From Thermocaproicibacter sp002410755 (GTDB taxonomy: Bacteria > Bacillota > Clostridia > Oscillospirales > Acutalibacteraceae), in contig DAITDU010000063.1 in the NCBI GenBank assembly GCA_036839715.1, positions 1 to 7,876 of the forward strand: a stretch of 7,876 nt of DNA, read 5' to 3'. The position numbers and the translations under genes were made by a program. How positions within the stretch are numbered: position 1 is the stretch's first letter; each line of letters begins with the position of its first letter. The notes under the pieces were generated by a model. The model was given only the letters and a program-made list of their open reading frames with translations. It had not been told where the DNA came from and made no database searches. Shown one piece after another: positions 7,291 to 7,876 of this stretch.

Positions 7291-7330
7291 AATAAAAATA
7301 GCGTAGATTCCTTATTAAGGAATCTACGCT
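7291..7330 (-). terminator. Leftward intrinsic terminator, perfect 14-bp stem
   Basis: AGCGTAGATTCCTT (7300-7313) and AAGGAATCTACGCT (7317-7330) are perfectly complementary around a three-base loop. On the minus strand the stem is followed by ATTTTTATT, so it reads as a terminator for leftward transcription; on the plus strand no T-run follows. It would insulate the immunity operon from transcription coming from the right. The gene it once served is not visible, because an insertion sequence begins directly beside it. Confidence 0.65.
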
Positions 7331-7340
7331 CAGCCTGTCG

Positions 7341-7368
7341 AAAAAGTCCAGTGAAAGCTGGGCTTTTT
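7341..7368 (+). terminator. Hairpin terminator in the IS leader
   Basis: AAAAAGTCCAG (7341-7351) pairs with CTGGGCTTTTT (7358-7368), with one wobble and a six-base loop, and the stem ends in TTTTT. It lies between the element's end and the transposase start. In that place it would stop transcription entering from the neighbouring chromosome, a known way for insertion sequences to keep transposase low. Confidence 0.55.
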
Positions 7369-7405
7369 GGTTGTAAAGATGTAAAATAGAAACAGGTGAT
7401 GAAAG

Positions 7406-7876
7406 ATGTTGGAACGGGAAAAGCTGCGCAGAGATGCAGTGGAATTTGTGAATACAGACCTATTGGTGCCGCAGAATCATCTGTTGCGAAAGATCGACAG
7501 CACGGTAGATTTCTGCCATATTTATGACTTTGTAGAAGATTTGTATTGCGAGGATAACGGTCGTCCCAGCGTGGACCCAGTCGTCCTGTTTAAGATTGTG
7601 CTGATTCAGCATCTGTACGGAATCCCCTCTTTGCGCCGGACGATGCAGGAAATCAATATGAATATCGCGTATCGGTGGTTTCTGGGATATACGCTGAATG
7701 AGGAACTGCCGCATTTCTCCACTGTGAGTTACAATTTTAAGCATCGATTCACAGAGGAAACCGTGGAGCAGGTATTTTCCTGGATTTTGCGGGAAGCAAA
7801 CGGTGCCGGATATCTGGAGCCGGAGGCGGCAGTTTGGCAAAAGAACTACTGGCCTTTCATGACTTCAATCCAAGCA
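7406..7876 (+). CDS. IS1182-family transposase, N-terminal part
   Basis: DNA transposase, open from ATG 7406 to the right edge (157 codons). It starts MLEREKLRRDAVEFVNTDLL, then LVPQNHLLRKIDSTVDF, the family-typical YCEDNGRPSVDPVVLFKI, the helix RRTMQEINMNIAYRWFLGY and LPHFSTVSYNFKHRFTEET. These are the N-terminal IS1182/IS5-like domain; the catalytic DDE domain would follow. After GAGYLEPEA (ending near 7828), relatives as I recall them continue with a VDGTHIKA-like strand carrying the first catalytic Asp, but here the frame reads AVWQKNYWPFMTSIQA, which does not fit. The transposase is therefore probably cut or shifted there and inactive. AGGTGATGAAAG lies just upstream, with AGG about nine bases before the ATG. 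Confidence 0.75.
   Translation, partial: MLEREKLRRDAVEFVNTDLLVPQNHLLRKIDSTVDFCHIYDFVEDLYCEDNGRPSVDPVVLFKIVLIQHLYGIPSLRRTMQEINMNIAYRWFLGYTLNEELPHFSTVSYNFKHRFTEETVEQVFSWILREANGAGYLEPEAAVWQKNYWPFMTSIQA

Larger units (their letters stand above)
7331..7876 (+). mobile_element. IS1182-family insertion sequence, left end
   Basis: An element end containing CTGTCGAAAAAGTCC followed by an IS1182-type transposase reading away from it. The left boundary is placed at about 7331, just after the palindrome at 7300-7330, but the exact terminal repeat cannot be fixed without the right end. Family resemblance in the transposase stops at about 7827, so only roughly 500 bases are recognisable. The element is either truncated there or rearranged. 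Confidence 0.65.

Noticed and set aside
7265..7293. A plus-strand TATAAT (7288-7293) as a promoter reading into the insertion sequence
   Set aside because: There is no acceptable -35 box at 16-18 bases, and the transcript would run at once into the hairpins at 7300 and 7341.
7460..7840. A 126-codon minus-strand open frame
   Set aside because: It is the antisense of the IS1182-type transposase; the plus frame from 7406 holds the family motifs.

Overview
The window looks like chromosomal DNA of a Gram-positive Firmicute, most likely a gut-type Clostridia. The evidence is a Clostridia-style cationic-peptide (lantibiotic) immunity operon with its two-component system, an IS1182-family transposase, AGGA/GGAGG ribosome sites and intrinsic terminators with U-tracts. 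No species can be named from the sequence alone.

Layout, left to right. (1) Positions 3-1559 (+): the 3' part of an ABC exporter half with fused membrane and ATPase domains. It is intact as far as visible and ends before a strong terminator at 1625-1665. (2) Positions 1663-1924: no convincing protein gene. A structured stretch at 1680-1800 has an 11-bp inverted repeat enclosing further hairpins and a weak resemblance to a cobalamin riboswitch core. (3) Positions 1925-2842 (-): an intact, A+T-rich Mrr-type restriction endonuclease with its own promoter. (4) Positions 2971-7168 (-): a five-gene operon in the order LanF-type ATPase, LanE-type permease, LanG-type permease, OmpR-type response regulator, sensor kinase. 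Systems of this layout sense antimicrobial peptides and expel or exclude them. Only the first gene, the ATPase, is intact. The other four are broken by at least six frameshifts or indels and three in-frame nonsense codons, although most conserved motifs remain readable when frames are joined. (5) Positions 7169-7330: operon promoter area, a small palindrome, and a perfect 14-bp-stem hairpin that reads as a leftward terminator. (6) From about 7331 to the edge (+): the left end of an IS1182-family element with a leader hairpin and the first part of its transposase, which stops resembling the family at about 7827.

Taken together, this is accessory DNA. A peptide-immunity operon appears to be decaying after selection was lost, or it has been damaged by sequence error; read-level data would decide. 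It sits between a restriction gene and an insertion sequence. I found no clearly new biological system. The points most worth a second look are the uneven decay of the operon, the exact loss of part of the regulator's DNA-binding domain, the structured RNA-like stretch, and the IS junctions.
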